Shown: positions 1 to 7,550 of the stretch, in pieces
Position numbering within the stretch: position 1 is the first letter of the stretch
Layout: the number at the start of each line of letters is the position of its first letter
Source of the DNA: Pedobacter paludis
Lineage (GTDB): Bacteria; Bacteroidota; Bacteroidia; Sphingobacteriales; Sphingobacteriaceae
Direction of reading: 5' to 3'
DNA: 64,000 nt
Assembly: GCF_003173575.1 (NCBI RefSeq)
Contig: NZ_QGNY01000001.1
Coordinates: 620,001 to 684,000, forward strand
Program-made: the position numbers and the translations under genes
The notes under the pieces: model-generated
The model's input: the letters and a program-made list of their open reading frames with translations, nothing else
Databases searched by the model: none
What the model was told of the DNA's origin: nothing

Positions 1-711
1 TTTATCGAGCAACTTAATTAAAGTGGCAAAATCTTTTGGATATGGTGCATCAATTACAATATCCTGATCATTTAATCCTTTAAAAACCAAGTGCCTGGCG
101 TGTAATGCAAAGCGCTTCATAACGGGTTGTTCTTCCTCGCCCTTGGTTAATTTGTAACCACGTTTAATTGAGGATAAATAAACAGGTTTTCCACGATACA
201 TTTCATCACCAACAATTGCCGCTCTTTGGGTAGCTAAGTGAATGCGGATTTGGTGCATCCTACCCGTAATCGGTTTGCACTCTACCAAGGTATAATGCTT
301 GTAATATTTTAAGGAATCAAAAATGGTTTCAGCTCTTTTTCCTTCAGCCCTGTCTATGGTTACATTTTTATTGCCATCGTTTAGAATGGGCAAATCAACC
401 ATTAATTTATCAAAAATAACGTGTCCATCTACAACAGCATGATAGGTTTTATTAACCTTTCTTCTTTCAAACTGCATAGAAGCATGACGATAACCCTCTG
501 GATTTTTAGCAATAATTAAAGCGCCTGAAGTTTCTTTATCCAATCGGTGACAAACCTGTGCATCATCACTATATTGCTTAGCCAAACGTAAAACGTTGGT
601 TTCTCCAGAACCTCCACGTTCATCTAATGATGCCAAGAATGGCGGTTTATTTATAACAATGAAATCGTTGTCTTCGAAAAGAATAAGGTCTTTAAAATTC
701 GGATACTTCAA
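1..711 (-). CDS. RluA-family pseudouridine synthase (partial, C-terminus beyond window)
   Basis: The protein would isomerise specific uridines in rRNA or tRNA to pseudouridine. The reading frame runs off the left edge, so the last residues are missing. The RluA/RluD signature is clear: HRLDKETSG carries the catalytic Asp, followed by GRMHQIRIH and HARHL motifs. There is no N-terminal S4 domain. No ATG lies between the upstream in-frame stop and the conserved N-terminus, so translation probably starts at a TTG. I chose the TTG at 711-709 (then KYPNFKDLILFEDNDF); a TTG at 738-736 is the alternative. Family assignment is firm, but the target uridine cannot be told from sequence. The 150 bases between this gene and the next hold nothing recognisable. 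Confidence 0.85.
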   Translation of the reverse strand, partial: MKYPNFKDLILFEDNDFIVINKPPFLASLDERGGSGETNVLRLAKQYSDDAQVCHRLDKETSGALIIAKNPEGYRHASMQFERRKVNKTYHAVVDGHVIFDKLMVDLPILNDGNKNVTIDRAEGKRAETIFDSLKYYKHYTLVECKPITGRMHQIRIHLATQRAAIVGDEMYRGKPVYLSSIKRGYKLTKGEEEQPVMKRFALHARHLVFKGLNDQDIVIDAPYPKDFATLIKLLDK

Positions 712-861
712 ACTGTGGATATTATTAATGAAGCACAAAAATACGGATTTATTTTTATTGGTTTAGAAATTAACCTCAACTTGTCTGTATTTCAATATAG
801 ATAAAACCAATCTCAATCCAATTGAAGTAATCACAACATTCATTATTGGTTAGATATCGAT

Positions 862-1293
862 TTATTGAGAGATTACAGTTAAACCCTCATGTGTTAATTC
901 AAGAGTTTCAAGTGCTATCTCACTATCATCAGAAATCAACACTGGTCCAATGTACTTAACCGGGAATGCGTTTTTTACCTGCCATGTAAATATCGGGCTA
1001 TGGCTTTCATCTAGTAAATTGATGACTATATTTCTTCTTTCAATATTGCCGGCAGATTTTGTATTGATCCAGTTGAAAAACTCGATGTCTCCTTTAATTA
1101 TGCCACGCTTCAAAATAATATTGGAAAATTTGCGTAAGCCTGGTATTTTTCTTCCGCTATCAACAGGGCTTGAACCGTCTCTTACAGAAACTGCTTCTAT
1201 TTCTATGTCTAATCCCGATACTTCCGCAAATCCAACTCTAGTTCCACCCCAGTCTACTATAAAATGATAACGGTTGATTGAATTTTCTGCCAT
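862..1293 (-). CDS. Phage tail tube-like protein (T4 gp19 family)
   Basis: This 143-residue protein resembles the T4 gp19 / Afp1 / Pvc1 tube family. That family forms the inner tube of contractile tails and extracellular injection systems. Family-like features are the N-terminal YHFIVDWGG, the FAEVSGLDIEIE segment, the LKRG..KGD..FFNW middle and the C-terminal ALETLELTHEGL strand. I start at the ATG at 1293-1291 (MAENSINRYHF). The reading frame stays open about 10 codons further upstream, but those residues are not family-like. No sheath, baseplate, spike or ATPase gene lies nearby, so it is an orphan in this window. It may be a relic, a second tube subunit for a system encoded elsewhere, or a repurposed protein. 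Confidence 0.75.
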   Translation of the reverse strand: MAENSINRYHFIVDWGGTRVGFAEVSGLDIEIEAVSVRDGSSPVDSGRKIPGLRKFSNIILKRGIIKGDIEFFNWINTKSAGNIERRNIVINLLDESHSPIFTWQVKNAFPVKYIGPVLISDDSEIALETLELTHEGLTVISQ

Positions 1294-1353
1294 GGGATTA
1301 TTATTTAATGATCTAGAACACAATATAATAACTAATATAAGAAAAACAAAAAA

Positions 1354-1400
1354 GCCACAGGTTTTCTGAATAAACAGAAAGCTTGTGGCCTATATTTTTT
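1354..1400 (-). terminator. Terminator after the response regulator
   Basis: The arms gccacaggttttctg and cagaaagcttgtggc (1354-1368, 1375-1389) form a strong stem with two mismatched or wobble pairs and a 6-base loop. Runs of A on the left and T on the right flank it. It lies just after the stop of the response regulator (minus strand) and could work in both directions. Confidence 0.75.
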
Positions 1401-1413
1401 TTAAAAATTAATT

Positions 1414-2103
1414 TTACGAAAGTTCGAATTTATATCCAACACCTTTAACGGTAGACACATAAGTCTCACCTAATTTTTCGCGGAGTTTGCGAATGTGAAC
1501 ATCAATGGTTCTGTTTGTAACCACTACCGAATCTTCCCAAATATTTTTAAGGATGGATTCGCGTGTATATACTTTGCCAGGTTTTGAAGCTAATAGATAA
1601 AGCAATTCAAATTCTTTCTTAGCAAGCACAACCTTATTGCCTCCTTGAAAAACTAAGTATGCTTCTCTATCAATAACCAAATCGCCTATCTCTAATTTAT
1701 TTTCTGATACTTCCTCAGTGCCTGAATTCCGTCTCAAAATGGCATTAATTCTGCTCACCAAAGCTCGGGGTTTAATCGGCTTTGCGATATAATCATCAGC
1801 ACCAACATTAAAACCAGCTATTTCAGAATATTCCTCACTCCTTGCCGTCAAAAAAACCATGAAGGTGTTTTTGAATTCAGGAATGGCTCGCATTAATCTG
1901 CAAGCCTCTATCCCATCCATTTTAGGCATCATGATATCTAAAATAATCAAATCAGGATGAACCTTTTTTGCAACTGTAATGCCTTCTTGTCCGTTTGAGG
2001 CTAAGAAAACCTGATATCCTTCTTTCTTTAAATTGTATTCAATCAATTCCAGGATATCTGGTTCATCATCAACAATTAATATTTTCTGACCGGGATTGTT
2101 CAT
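1414..2103 (-). CDS. OmpR/PhoB-family response regulator
   Basis: A two-component response regulator of 229 residues. The receiver domain (about 5-120) has the acidic pair D12-D13, the phosphoacceptor D56 in LIILDIMMPKMDG, T86 in the LTAR strand and K108 in AKPIKP. The winged-helix effector domain (about 135-229) ends in the typical TVKGVGYKF. No histidine kinase gene is adjacent, so its partner lies elsewhere. Directly upstream, at 2150-2177, are three hexamers at 11-bp spacing resembling PhoB/PhoP boxes, which suggests autoregulation. Family membership is certain. A PhoB-like role in phosphate control is inferred from this motif and from the similar motif upstream of susC near 63.5 kb. Confidence 0.9.
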   Translation of the reverse strand: MNNPGQKILIVDDEPDILELIEYNLKKEGYQVFLASNGQEGITVAKKVHPDLIILDIMMPKMDGIEACRLMRAIPEFKNTFMVFLTARSEEYSEIAGFNVGADDYIAKPIKPRALVSRINAILRRNSGTEEVSENKLEIGDLVIDREAYLVFQGGNKVVLAKKEFELLYLLASKPGKVYTRESILKNIWEDSVVVTNRTIDVHIRKLREKLGETYVSTVKGVGYKFELS

Positions 2104-2149
2104 AAATTAAATATTTGTTACGAAAGTAGTATCTCTGATGCAATATACA

Positions 2150-2177
2150 GTTAAGTCTAAGTTAAGAAATTGTTAAC
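2150..2177 (-). promoter_or_regulatory. PHO-box-like triple direct repeat upstream of the response regulator
   Basis: On the minus strand the site reads GTTAAC, then CTTAAC, then CTTAAC, each separated by 5 bases (11-bp period). This matches the architecture of PhoB/PhoP-family sites, notably the TTAACA repeats of Bacillus PhoP. It ends 46 bases before the start codon. A poor TAnnTTTG-like element (TACTTTCG, 2128-2121) lies between the site and the gene. The function is inferred. Confidence 0.5.
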
Positions 2178-2207
2178 CACTTAAATTACTTTAACATTGA
2201 GTTTCTT

Positions 2208-3320
2208 TTAACGTAACGTTTTTGCTAAAAAAGCATCCAGTTCATCTCCACGTAGGTTTTTAGCTGCGATCTTTCCACTCGGATCAATTAAGAAAGATGA
2301 TGGTATGGCCTGAACCTGATATTTCCTAACGGTACTACCGTTAAAATCTTTCAATTCACTTACGTGTGTCCAAGCTAAGCCATCAGCTTTAACTGCACCT
2401 AGCCAAGCGGCCTTATCGGTATCCAAAGAAATTCCTAAAATATCAAAACTTCTATCTTTATACTTATTGTAAACCTTTACAACATTTGGATTTTCTTGGC
2501 GACAAGGTTGGCACCAAGAGGCCCAAAAATCTAGCAATACATATTTACCTTTATAATCTGATAAACTTACGGCTTTACCATCAGCAGCATTAATAGTAAA
2601 AGTGGGTGCTGGCTGACCTACCTGTACTGTTTTAAGCATTGCCATTTGTTTTACAAAGGTATCTACAGTAGCATTTCCCTTAATCTCTTCCTTAATCTCA
2701 TCGCTAAATTTCACCAATTCGGCTTCGTAATCCTGCGGGCTTAGAGTATTCATAGCATAAAAACTGGCTAGCGTACCTTTATTATCTGCAGCAAATTTTA
2801 AAATTGAAGCGTTTAATTGCTTAATGTAAGATTCGTATTGAGGTTTTAGCTGCTCTAAAATAGCGCTTCTGTTTTGAGGCTGTGAAGCTACTTTGTTTTC
2901 AAGTTCGGCCTGTAAACTTTCTGCCTGTTTGGCAAAGTTATTTCTGATTGCATTTAGCTCGGATAATTTATCAACCTCATGTGCTCCAGAAATTTTATAG
3001 GCTAATGTTTTATCGGCTAAATCTGCTTCTAACTTAATTTCATCACCATTTTGGGCAATTAGCATAAATTCATGATTGCCTACAGAAACTCTGAAAAAAT
3101 CTACCGATGGTGTTTTGCGAATAAATTTAAATTCTCCTTTTTCAGATAGATTTGTAGAATCCATTGCAACCATTGTGCTACCCTGCATTCCAAATAAAAA
3201 TACTTTTTTCTCTGTACCAGGATTTTTAAATGCGCCATCAATTACAAAGCTATCTTTTGGTTTACATGCTGTAAATCCAATTGCAATTAATATAATTAGG
3301 CTGATTTGTTTTAAGTTCAT
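2208..3320 (-). CDS. TlpA-like thiol:disulfide oxidoreductase lipoprotein (DUF4369 + AhpC/TSA)
   Basis: A periplasmic thioredoxin-fold protein of 370 residues. The N-terminus MNLKQISLIILIAIGFTAC is a lipoprotein signal with lipidation predicted at C19. Residues about 25-120 resemble DUF4369, a Bacteroidota domain usually fused to thioredoxin folds. A helical linker follows. The C-terminal TlpA-like domain (about 230-370) has the active site WASWCQPC, with redox cysteines C270 and C273, and a cis-Pro segment near AIPSSF. It probably reduces or isomerises disulfides of exported proteins or assists cytochrome c maturation; the substrate is unknown. It ends 104 bases from the response regulator start, with no terminator seen between them. 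Confidence 0.88.
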   Translation of the reverse strand: MNLKQISLIILIAIGFTACKPKDSFVIDGAFKNPGTEKKVFLFGMQGSTMVAMDSTNLSEKGEFKFIRKTPSVDFFRVSVGNHEFMLIAQNGDEIKLEADLADKTLAYKISGAHEVDKLSELNAIRNNFAKQAESLQAELENKVASQPQNRSAILEQLKPQYESYIKQLNASILKFAADNKGTLASFYAMNTLSPQDYEAELVKFSDEIKEEIKGNATVDTFVKQMAMLKTVQVGQPAPTFTINAADGKAVSLSDYKGKYVLLDFWASWCQPCRQENPNVVKVYNKYKDRSFDILGISLDTDKAAWLGAVKADGLAWTHVSELKDFNGSTVRKYQVQAIPSSFLIDPSGKIAAKNLRGDELDAFLAKTLR

Positions 3321-3349
3321 CTGTGATTATTATTATGGATAAGATGTTT

Positions 3350-4807
3350 CTATTTTAGTTTTTCAAGTATTAATTCATTTAGTTTTTTGGCATCTGCCTT
3401 TCCCTTTGCCAACTTCATTACGTCGCCAACAAACAAGCCCAAAACGCCTTTTTTCCCTTTTTTGTATGCATCTACCTGTTGAGGGTACTTATTTAACACT
3501 TCATCAATAAATCCACCCAACTCATCTCCATTCTCAGAAATTAAAAGATTTAAGGAATGCGCCAAGCCAGAAACATCATGGGTTTCTTCCTTTTCTAATG
3601 CTGGCAATAATTGTTGAATGGCAATTTGTTGGGTTATCTTTTTGTCGTCAACTAAATTTACGGCTTCAGCCAATTGTTCAGCTTTAACCTTGTAACCAGC
3701 AATTGAAACTTCCCTGTCGTTCAACATTGCTCTAATTGGCCCAATTAACCAATTAATTAAACTTTTTTTATTTTTTACAATTGATAAAGCTTCGTTAAAG
3801 TAACTTAATAAATCTAAATCTTCAGCAAATAACGCAGCATCAGCTTTGCTTATTCCAAACTCTCCAATCATCTGTTTAGAAATTTCATTCGGTAAAGCAG
3901 GCATTGCTAATTTAATTTCTGCCAGCCAATTATCAGAAATTACAACAGGCTGTAAATCAGGATCGGCAAAATATCTATAATCGTTGGCCTCTTCTTTCGT
4001 TCGCATAGGCGAAGTTGTGCCTTTATCAGCATCAAAGTTTAAAGTACTCTGAATAATTTTTCCGCCGTTCGAAATTACTTCAACCTGACGCCCAAATTCA
4101 AAATCCATTGCTCTACGTACGTTACGCATTGAGTTTAGGTTTTTTACCTCGCAACGGGTTCCGTATTCGGTTGTGCCTTTTTCGCGAATGGAAATGTTTG
4201 CATCACAACGCAAACTTCCTTCTTCCATATTACCATCGCTTACATTTAAATGGCGAACCAATTTTCTAATTTCTGTTAATAAAGCCGAAGCTTCTTCAGC
4301 ACTGCGGATATCTGGTTCGGTTACAATTTCAATTAAAGGTACACCAGCACGGTTTAAATCAACCAAAGAATAGTTGTCATCCTGATCGTGAATGCTCTTC
4401 CCGGCATCTTCTTCCAAATGGATTCTATTAATTCCGATTTTCTTCATTGAACCATCTGAAAGCTCAACTTCCAAAAATCCGTTAATACAGATAGGCTGAC
4501 TATCTTGTGTAATTTGATAACCTTTGGGCAGATCGGCATAGAAATAATTCTTTCTATCGAAATGATTGGTTTGATTAATGGTACAGTTTAAAGCCAAGCC
4601 AATTCTGATCGCCTTTTCGATAACTTCCTTATTCAATTTGGGTAAAGCACCAGGCAATGCCAGCGATACTGTAGAGATATTTTGATTGGGCAAAGCACCG
4701 AAAGAAGCACTATCAGAAGAGTAAATCTTTGTATTTGTATTTAACTGAACATGAATTTCCAGTCCTGAAACGAGTTCGAAATTGTTTTGGTTTGTACTTA
4801 AACCCAT
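3350..4807 (-). CDS. gatB: Asp-tRNA(Asn)/Glu-tRNA(Gln) amidotransferase subunit B
   Basis: Subunit B of the GatCAB transamidase, which converts Glu-tRNA(Gln) or Asp-tRNA(Asn) to the amide form using ammonia delivered by GatA. The 485-residue length is normal. GatB signatures are visible: VSGLEIHVQLNT near residue 15, DRKNYFYADLPKGYQITQ near 85, and the LEEDAGKS and DLNRAGVPLIEIVTEPD blocks. The last 150 residues form the YqeY-like tail that contacts tRNA. gatA and gatC are not in the window. The start ATG is followed at once by family-like sequence, so the start is secure. Confidence 0.97.
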   Translation of the reverse strand: MGLSTNQNNFELVSGLEIHVQLNTNTKIYSSDSASFGALPNQNISTVSLALPGALPKLNKEVIEKAIRIGLALNCTINQTNHFDRKNYFYADLPKGYQITQDSQPICINGFLEVELSDGSMKKIGINRIHLEEDAGKSIHDQDDNYSLVDLNRAGVPLIEIVTEPDIRSAEEASALLTEIRKLVRHLNVSDGNMEEGSLRCDANISIREKGTTEYGTRCEVKNLNSMRNVRRAMDFEFGRQVEVISNGGKIIQSTLNFDADKGTTSPMRTKEEANDYRYFADPDLQPVVISDNWLAEIKLAMPALPNEISKQMIGEFGISKADAALFAEDLDLLSYFNEALSIVKNKKSLINWLIGPIRAMLNDREVSIAGYKVKAEQLAEAVNLVDDKKITQQIAIQQLLPALEKEETHDVSGLAHSLNLLISENGDELGGFIDEVLNKYPQQVDAYKKGKKGVLGLFVGDVMKLAKGKADAKKLNELILEKLK

Positions 4808-4866
4808 ATAAAATGATGCCTTTATAATGTAATGTGAAGCAAATATAGTTATTATTTAATCTTTCG

Positions 4867-6054
4867 TTAGAATAGACTTGATGGAGAAATTCTCAAAAAT
4901 TCTTGCCATGGAAATCCCCCAGCGCCAACCATAAGCACTTTATCTGGCCTGTACATTTTGCTAAAAGCCCCCATTCCCGAAGTTGCAGTTGTTAATCCGG
5001 CGCTTTTAACTTCAATGCCTATTATCTTTCCTCTTTTTTCTAAAATAAAATCTACCTCATCGTTTCTGTGGCGCCAATAAAACACTTTAAAACCTTCTAT
5101 AAGAGAGGAATTTAACAAATGTGCTCCGATAGACGATTCAACCATTCGGCCCCATTCTGTAGGTTGTTTTATTATTTCTTCAAAAAACTCATTTCTTTGA
5201 GCACTAACCAAAGCATTATTATGTACCTGAAATTTAGGACTTGAAGAGCGTTTTCGAATTACATCTGCAGCAAATTTTTCTATTCCACCCAATAACCCAG
5301 CCGTATCCAATAATTGCAAATAGTGCGATAATGTGGTTGTATTTCCTGCATCAGAAAGCTGGCCTAAAATTTTGGTAAATGAAAGTATCTGCCCAGTATA
5401 TAAGCAACCCAATTCAAACAACCTTTTCATAAGTGCTGGTTTATCAACTCGGGTAAGCATTAATATATCTTTCGAAATACTGGTTTCAATTAATGCATTT
5501 GAAACGTAATTTTTCCAACGTTCTTCGTCATTAATTAGGGTTGCAGATCCTGGATATCCACCAAACCAAACATATTGTTCTGCTGTAAAGCCAAATGCCT
5601 TCTCCATCTCTGCAAAACTCCAATGGCCTAAATAAGTTAATTCAAAACGTCCTGCTAAAGATTCCGTTAAGCCTTGCTGGATTAGCAATCTAGAAGAACC
5701 TAATAAAATTACTTTAATATTTGTTCCGTTTCTCATATCCTCATCCCATAAGCGTTTCACAATTTCGCTCCAATTATCAATTTTCTGAATCTCATCTATT
5801 ACCAGAAGATATTCGCTTGAATTATATTCCTGTATGGATTGCCTTGTATTATTCCAGATTTTTTCAATCCATGTTTTATCAGATGCAGCAACTGCATCTG
5901 CAGATTCGAATAAGTAAGGAACAGTAATTTTTTGAACCAATTGATTAATCAAGGTCGTTTTACCTATCTGTCTTGGCCCAACTAATACTTGAATAAACCT
6001 ATTTGGCTCATTCAAAACCTTTATAACTCTTTGTAATTCAATACGTTCATACAT
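4867..6054 (-). CDS. AAA-family ATPase with DUF4143 domain
   Basis: A 395-residue protein of the AAA_14/DUF4143 family, very common in Bacteroidota and archaea and of unknown physiological role. The Walker A motif GPRQIGKTT sits near residue 28 and the Walker B-like LLVIDEIQK near 90. The LLGSSRLL sensor and a C-terminal nuclease-like DUF4143 region with DEVDFILEK...GIEVKSA follow; the latter resembles a PD-(D/E)XK core. I start at the ATG at 6054 (MYERIELQRV). A TTG at 6072 is in frame, but it lies inside the palindrome at 6065-6084. Two tandem palindromes just upstream suggest autoregulation or control by an unlinked repressor. Confidence 0.82.
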   Translation of the reverse strand: MYERIELQRVIKVLNEPNRFIQVLVGPRQIGKTTLINQLVQKITVPYLFESADAVAASDKTWIEKIWNNTRQSIQEYNSSEYLLVIDEIQKIDNWSEIVKRLWDEDMRNGTNIKVILLGSSRLLIQQGLTESLAGRFELTYLGHWSFAEMEKAFGFTAEQYVWFGGYPGSATLINDEERWKNYVSNALIETSISKDILMLTRVDKPALMKRLFELGCLYTGQILSFTKILGQLSDAGNTTTLSHYLQLLDTAGLLGGIEKFAADVIRKRSSSPKFQVHNNALVSAQRNEFFEEIIKQPTEWGRMVESSIGAHLLNSSLIEGFKVFYWRHRNDEVDFILEKRGKIIGIEVKSAGLTTATSGMGAFSKMYRPDKVLMVGAGGFPWQEFLRISPSSLF

Positions 6055-6064
6055 GATATACAAT

Positions 6065-6106
6065 TTACTCAATATAATGAGTAAAATTACTCAATAAGTT
6101 GAGTAA
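6065..6106. promoter_or_regulatory. Two tandem 20-bp palindromes upstream of the AAA ATPase
   Basis: TTACTCAATATAATGAGTAA (6065-6084) and TTACTCAATAAGTTGAGTAA (6087-6106) are two inverted repeats whose starts are 22 bp apart. They share TTACTCA arms and occupy the promoter region 10 to 52 bases upstream of the ATPase start. A third half-site, tactcaataa, lies at 6156-6165. This is the pattern of a dimeric repressor operator. The regulator is unknown. Confidence 0.6.
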
Positions 6107-6216
6107 CAAAAATTTTTAGTTAAAGAATGTTAAAACCGGTTGATCTGAATTAAACTACTCAATAAACCACGCGTCTATTAAAACAAACACACAAGAAAAC
6201 TTTAATTTAAAAAGTT

Positions 6217-6813
6217 ATGAAAAAGTTATTTTTATTTGCTGCAGTTCTGATGGTTTCATTATTCAGCATAAATAATGCGAAAGCACAAGTTAGTTTAAAT
6301 ATAAATATCGGTCAACAACCCGTTTGGGGTCCAACTGGTTACGATCATGTAGATTATTATTATTTCCCGGATATTGATGCGTACTATTATGTCCCATCTG
6401 GTCAGTATATTATTTCTAATGGTGGTCATTGGGTTTGGGTAAACAGTTTGCCTGCACAATATGCAAATTTCGATTTATACAGATCGTACAAGGTTGTTGT
6501 TAATAAACCAAGACCGTATTTACAAAATAATTATTATGTAACAAACTACAGCAGGTACAAAAACTACGGTGGTCGTCAAACCGTAATAAGAGATAGTCGT
6601 GATGCAAAATATTATGTTGTAAAAGGACATCCTAACTATAACGGAAACAAAACTGTTATAGTAAATAACAACAGACCTGTTCGTAATCAAAAAACCGTTG
6701 TAAGGGTTAATCAAAATTCAAGGCCGCTACAGAACAATGGTCGTGGAAATGATAATAGAGGTGTCAATAACCGCCCTGAACGAGGTGGGGAAAAAGGCAA
6801 TGGCCGTCATTAA
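6217..6813 (+). CDS. Secreted protein, tandem paralog 1 of 3
   Basis: I do not recognise a named family. The 198-residue protein has a signal peptide (about 1-23, cleavage after NNAKA). A conserved core (about 25-100) is shared with the next two genes: NIGQQPVWGPTGYDHVDYYY, then YYYVPSGQ, W and LP..Y..YDLYR.YKVVV. The C-terminal third is basic and low in complexity (N, R and G rich). It is probably periplasmic or surface exposed; the many Tyr residues and basic tail may bind a polyanion, but that is a guess. The promoter differs from those of the paralogs: no sigma-54-type site was seen. A hairpin follows at 6832-6863. Confidence 0.75.
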   Translation: MKKLFLFAAVLMVSLFSINNAKAQVSLNINIGQQPVWGPTGYDHVDYYYFPDIDAYYYVPSGQYIISNGGHWVWVNSLPAQYANFDLYRSYKVVVNKPRPYLQNNYYVTNYSRYKNYGGRQTVIRDSRDAKYYVVKGHPNYNGNKTVIVNNNRPVRNQKTVVRVNQNSRPLQNNGRGNDNRGVNNRPERGGEKGNGRH

Positions 6814-6831
6814 GAAAATAATTTAGTTGTG

Positions 6832-6863
6832 GTAAAAGGAGGTTCGAAAGGAGCTCCTTTTAC
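6832..6863 (+). terminator. Hairpin after tandem paralog 1
   Basis: Perfect 10-bp arms gtaaaaggag and ctccttttac (6832-6841, 6854-6863) enclose a 12-base loop. It lies between the first and second secreted paralog genes. The T-run is short, so termination may be partial. Confidence 0.55.
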
Positions 6864-6868
6864 ATTTG

Positions 6869-6883
6869 TGGCACGCCTTTTGG
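6869..6883 (+). promoter_or_regulatory. Sigma-54-type promoter of paralog 2
   Basis: TGGCACGCCTTTTGG matches the -24/-12 consensus TGGCAC-N5-TTGC except that the final C is G. The distance between the two conserved GG/G positions is the correct 10 bases. It sits 35 bases before the ATG at 6918. A similar site precedes the third paralog. Confidence 0.6.
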
Positions 6884-6917
6884 GAATATCCCATCGTAAA
6901 CACAAATTAAATCGAAT

Positions 6918-7430
6918 ATGAAAAGATTATTTTTAGTTGTTGCAGTGATGATGATTTCATACTTCAGCATGCCAGCGAAAGCTCAGTTAAATGTAAATGT
7001 TAACATTGGTTCACAACCACTTTGGGGACCAACAGGTTACGACCATGTAGATTATTATTATCTGCCCGATGTAGAAAGCTATTATTATGTTCCAAAAAAG
7101 CAATTTGTTTATTTAAATGGTAACGATTGGGTTTTTGCAAATAGTTTACCACCTAGATATGGAAATTATGATTTATACAACGGATATAAAGTTGTAATTA
7201 ATTCCCCAAAACCATACTTAAATTTCAATAATGATAAAATAAAATATGCCAAATATAAAGGGAATAAAGGGCAATTGGTTATTAGAGATAGCCGAGATAG
7301 TAAATATTATATTGTGAAAGGTCATCCGCATGGAATGCCTCCGGGCCAGGCAAAAAAAATCTACGGAAAAGGTAGTAAGGGAAATGGCAATAATGGTAAA
7401 GGTCATGGAAATGGTAAAGGCAAACATTAA
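6918..7430 (+). CDS. Secreted protein, tandem paralog 2 of 3
   Basis: A 170-residue paralog of the preceding gene. It has a signal peptide (cleavage near PAKA/Q) and the same core: NIGSQPLWGPTGYDHVDYYY, YYYVPKKQFVYLNGNDW, LPPRYGNYDLYNGYKVVIN. The tail (about 140-170) is a Gly-Lys-Asn-His repeat, shorter and more regular than in paralog 1. The core is close to identical in places to paralog 1, pointing to recent duplication with fast tail divergence. The gene is preceded by a sigma-54-type site and followed by a strong terminator, so it is probably transcribed alone. Function is unknown. Confidence 0.75.
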   Translation: MKRLFLVVAVMMISYFSMPAKAQLNVNVNIGSQPLWGPTGYDHVDYYYLPDVESYYYVPKKQFVYLNGNDWVFANSLPPRYGNYDLYNGYKVVINSPKPYLNFNNDKIKYAKYKGNKGQLVIRDSRDSKYYIVKGHPHGMPPGQAKKIYGKGSKGNGNNGKGHGNGKGKH

Positions 7431-7449
7431 TTTCAATTAAATATTTTAG

Positions 7450-7480
7450 AAGGGAATTTCGAAAGAAGTTCCCTTTTTTT
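7450..7480 (+). terminator. Rho-independent terminator after paralog 2
   Basis: The stem aagggaa/ttccctt (7450-7456, 7469-7475) with a 12-base loop is followed by a T-run to 7480. Confidence 0.8.
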
Positions 7481-7504
7481 ATATCTCTGTTACAATAGAA
7501 ATTT

Positions 7505-7519
7505 TGGCACAGCGTTTGA
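7505..7519 (+). promoter_or_regulatory. Sigma-54-type promoter of paralog 3
   Basis: TGGCACAGCGTTTGA has the TGGCAC -24 box and a TTTG -12 box at the correct spacing. It lies 31 bases before the ATG at 7551. It is the same arrangement as for paralog 2. Confidence 0.55.
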
Positions 7520-7550
7520 ATTATTGTTCATACACACAAAAAAAAAGATT

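Noticed and set aside
1294..1323. N-terminal extension of the tail tube protein upstream of 1293
   Set aside because: The extra 10 residues are not family-like and the ATG at 1293 gives the expected N-terminus.
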